DNA of 64,000 nucleotides from positions 3,148,001 to 3,212,000 of the forward strand of contig NC_064034.1 of NCBI RefSeq assembly GCF_932526225.1, written 5' to 3'. The translations under genes were made by a program, and so were the position numbers. Below are positions 62,201 to 64,000 of the stretch, piece after piece. This DNA comes from Nematostella vectensis. Taxonomy: Eukaryota; Cnidaria; Anthozoa; Actiniaria; Edwardsiidae. The notes beneath the pieces were generated by a model. The model saw only the letters and a list, made by a program, of their open reading frames with translations, was not told the origin of the DNA and searched no databases. Position 1 is the stretch's first letter; the number at the start of each line of letters is the position of its first letter.

Positions 62201-63748
62201 CACAACTCCAGAGCCTGCAGAAGAACAAGAGTGATATCACAGTGTAAGCAGAGAAAAAAATGAAAATAGTAAAAATTCTAAAAGCGGTTGTCCAGGAATG
62301 GAAAACCTTTCAGGCAGAAGTGTCAATTTTACATTTTTTTTATGAAATATGTCATTTTTTAGAATTTTGCAAATGATCCCACATTCATAGAACTTTAATC
62401 ACATTAGAACAGCAATTATGCCTACCTCTTGGAAGGAAATCCCTCCCTACCAGGTTCTCAAGGACAGAACTTTTACCACTGCTCTATAAACAATAAGTTA
62501 AAATGACAGAATTAGGGTATAAGCAGGTGTTTTGCTCATTCCCAATAGTCCCCTAAGAAGATGCAGACTGTGAGCTATAAATATAACCAATTATTAGCAG
62601 GTTGAGGGATGACTGAAATTATAAAATCATTGACAGGTTAAGGCAAGTTCTTTAATGCCTATCACATGATACACTAAACAAATAATAACATGGTAATAAA
62701 ACCGTTGTTCAAGAGTACATTCTCTTCATATAACCAACATTGATATGAAAATCTGTCATGCTGGAGGGTTAAAGCCCCAAGCATACCAGCCTGTGCAGTC
62801 ATACCAAAAAAGTAATTCTTGATAATACAACAGTAGTTCCACACATTCTTACATATTGTACAGAATAATAAACCTTGCAAGATTTGTCAACATTTGCCAG
62901 TAAGTTGGGGAACAAGGATGTGATTATTCCAGTCACTTTGGTAGAAGGACACATGTTGCCCGCAACATTGGGGAAACTTGTTTCCTAAAAGTTTCCGAGG
63001 GTGGCCAAACAGTCAAGAAACATCGGGAAACATTATTATGGGCGCTTGGAATCATGAAATGTTTCTACCTGAAGGTGGAAACATTTTTGTGTCCTGGACA
63101 CAAAATTTGTGGTGCACAACAATGTTTCCATGGTGGCCAAACTGGGAAACATCGAGGGAACATGCGTGCGGCCAACATGTTTCCGGCAACATATGTCCCT
63201 GCTTGGCCAGGGCCTAAGTAAATTTGTGTACAATTCATATTGTACAAAATATGCCAAAATACTATTTGAAAATAATCATTAACCTAACTAAAGGTATGGA
63301 CATACACAGGATGCCAGAAACTGGCTTTCTCTTCTCCATGCCATTAATTAACAAGATAAAATTGCGCTATTGAATGGCCTAGAATACCCAGGAACATTTC
63401 TTTGGTATGGGAATTTGTCAAAGTGCCGGTATGTCGCGCAATATTTTCATTTTCAGCCATCTGCATCATACTCAAAAAGGCGTACAATCGAAAATAAATA
63501 AACTAATAAACAAGAAATGATAGCATGATTCAAGATAACAGATATGACTAACATCAATCTTGTGTTCAAGAATAATTATTTTTTTAAGAAGCTCACGAAT
63601 TCGATGAAAATTTCAAACGGAAAGTTTAAGGCTGAGCGGCACTTACCTGGGCTCCAACTACCACGATTTGCGGAAGCTGAATGGACTCTGAACCAACAGT
63701 GTTGAACACATCTTGGAGTTTATTGATCACTGGAATGAGCTGCTCCAT
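50212..63748 (-). CDS. DNM1L: dynamin-related protein 1, complete, 22 exons
   Basis: Large GTPase that assembles around mitochondria and peroxisomes and drives fission. Exons: 63647-63748, 62426-62483, 62059-62214, 61690-61766, 61522-61593, 61312-61398, 60711-60873, 60302-60382, 59701-59768, 59376-59480, 58850-58963, 58423-58514, 58192-58312, 57942-58088, 57551-57646, 56815-56919, 55707-55763, 55304-55498, 52500-52566, 52329-52380, 52170-52251, 50212-50346. Sum 2232 bp, 743 residues (human 736). GTPase motifs: G1 GAQSSGKSS with K38, G3 DLPG, G4 TKLD, G5 NRSQ. Stalk landmarks [18 protein letters not shown] and [17 protein letters not shown] end [19 protein letters not shown]. Exons 17-18 encode the variable domain ([20 protein letters not shown]), unlike the vertebrate one. 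[10 protein letters not shown] replaces the human RKLSAREQ phosphosite region, with Thr for Ser. Introns 18 and 21 hold four large arrays, two of which copy the donor. Confidence 0.96.
50431..51555. repeat. 10-bp-period tandem array in DRP1 intron 21
   Basis: More than a hundred 10-bp steps of AATGATGCCT, AATAATGTCT, AATGATGTGT and similar, with longer higher-order patterns (for example blocks near 50690-50840 recurring near 51030-51180). Its left edge is 85 nt before the exon 22 acceptor. It does not include the acceptor. Confidence 0.95.
51641..52168 (-). repeat. tandem copies of DRP1 exon 21 3' end plus donor
   Basis: Four extra copies (starting 51641, 51781, 51891 and 52029; period about 138 bp, one shorter) of the last 60 bases of exon 21 and the start of intron 21. 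They encode variants of [12 protein letters not shown] followed by the donor. Donors: AAG/GTAGAG, AAG/TTAACT (lost), AAG/GTAACT, AAG/GTAACT; the true exon has AAG/GTAACT. None carries the exon 5' half or its acceptor. The intronic part is G-rich on the minus strand. Confidence 0.9.
52628..54072. repeat. 72-bp tandem array in DRP1 intron 18
   Basis: Twenty units of 72 bp, very uniform, with core ATGATCGTATTATCCGAATA. On the plus strand a frame of 474 codons stays open (24-residue unit [14 protein letters not shown]...), simply because 72 is a multiple of three and the unit lacks a stop. No start context, homology or composition suggests a real protein. Its left edge is about 61 nt before the exon 19 acceptor. 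Confidence 0.95.
54314..55303 (-). repeat. 30-bp tandem array of the DRP1 exon 18 donor
   Basis: Exactly thirty-three 30-bp units. On the minus strand each reads GTAAGTGAATTAAGATGCCC and ends TGGGAAT or TGAGAAT, matching the exon end GGAGAAT/GTAAGTGAATTAAG, so the repeated segment spans the exon-intron junction. Exon-proximal units are more varied (CCCTTATGG, some GTGAGTG) than distal ones (CCCTTTTGG). The exon 18 frame stays open through the whole array as [10 protein letters not shown] repeats. Confidence 0.95.
57320..57527. repeat. GAT/TGA microsatellite in DRP1 intron 15
   Basis: Imperfect trinucleotide tract (ATGATGATG, GATGATAAT) starting about 25 nt past the exon 15 donor on the minus strand. 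It does not include the donor. Confidence 0.85.
60149..60235. repeat. AAT-tailed dispersed repeat in DRP1 intron 8-9 region
   Basis: A TAATAATA tract followed by TTATATAGCGCTTATACATC and TAAGCGCTTATATTT. GCGCTTATA occurs in both orientations, so it is probably a short inverted-repeat element. It lies in DRP1 intron 8 (between exons 8 and 9). Confidence 0.45.
62947..63198. mobile_element. MITE in DRP1 intron 1
   Basis: Inverted ends GGACACATGTTGCCCGCAAC (left) and the complement-like TTTCCGGCAACATATGTCC (right) enclose about 252 bp with many internal GTTTCC/GGAAAC and GGTGGCCAAAC blocks. It has no coding potential. Confidence 0.6.
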
Positions 63749-64000
63749 CTTTTTGCACGCTATTGACAGGATCGAGGAACCCCACGATTTTATAAAAGCA
63801 TTTTCATCATTTAGCTACACACTAACTTCACTGATCTATTTTGCTTTTCGAGCGTTTCTTTAGAGCATGCGCTTTGTTGAATAGCCGCTGTGAAATGGGT
63901 GGGGCTCAAGACCCGGCTTCTTTTTTTATATTTGTTTAGTTTTTTTTTTTTAATTTTCCGGTTTAGCCTTCTCTGTATTTGGAGTTGTTTGAACTGGTGA
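63749..64000. promoter_or_regulatory. DRP1 5' flank and promoter
   Basis: Region upstream of the DRP1 ATG to the window edge. AGCATGCGCT at 63864-63873 resembles half or more of an NRF1 site, a common regulator of mitochondrial genes in animals. No TATA at a usual distance was seen. Function is inferred. Confidence 0.4.

Overview
This is nuclear DNA of an intron-containing invertebrate animal. The proteins match vertebrate families closely and keep many introns, while the DNA is AT-rich and full of short inverted-repeat transposons and minisatellites. An anthozoan cnidarian (coral or sea anemone) is the best fit, but that is inferred from overall character and no marker gene proves it. Gene models were built by hand from splice sites, reading phase and remembered family alignments; every internal exon phase closes.

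Layout. 61-13402 (minus): the first 24 coding exons of HEATR1/UTP10, a ribosome-biogenesis factor; the 3' part lies beyond the left edge. 18440-19510 (plus): an intronless ELAV/Hu-type RNA-binding protein. 19511-33083: gene-poor DNA with a piggyBac-like element. 33084-39354 (minus): complete seven-exon MTAP (methionine salvage). 39688-42445 (plus): complete four-exon SGSH (lysosomal heparan N-sulfatase), head to head with MTAP across 333 bp. 42478-43612: pogo/Tigger-like element with a broken HIRAN-like coding remnant. 45756-46187 (plus): intronless Tctex1-type dynein light chain. 46188-50211: repeat-rich spacer. 50212-63748 (minus): complete 22-exon dynamin-related protein 1 (DRP1/DNM1L). The genes look like unrelated housekeeping and neural genes; only MTAP and SGSH seem to share regulatory DNA.

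Main discovery candidate. In five introns of three genes (HEATR1 introns 16 and 22, MTAP intron 6, DRP1 introns 18 and 21) a minisatellite starts at, or spans, the 5' splice site, so the donor itself is copied in tandem: about 24, 4, 21, 33 and 4 times. In DRP1 intron 18 the unit is 30 bp, the frame stays open through all 33 units, and splicing at any copy keeps the frame, so the variable domain could gain multiples of a 10-residue repeat. In HEATR1 intron 22 the unit is 48 bp and is also frame-preserving at first. The two DRP1 introns each carry a second, unrelated array ending about 60-85 nt before the acceptor. Other points: two CACGTG-core motifs one helical turn apart just before the SGSH start, and a transposon sitting 32 bp after the SGSH stop.
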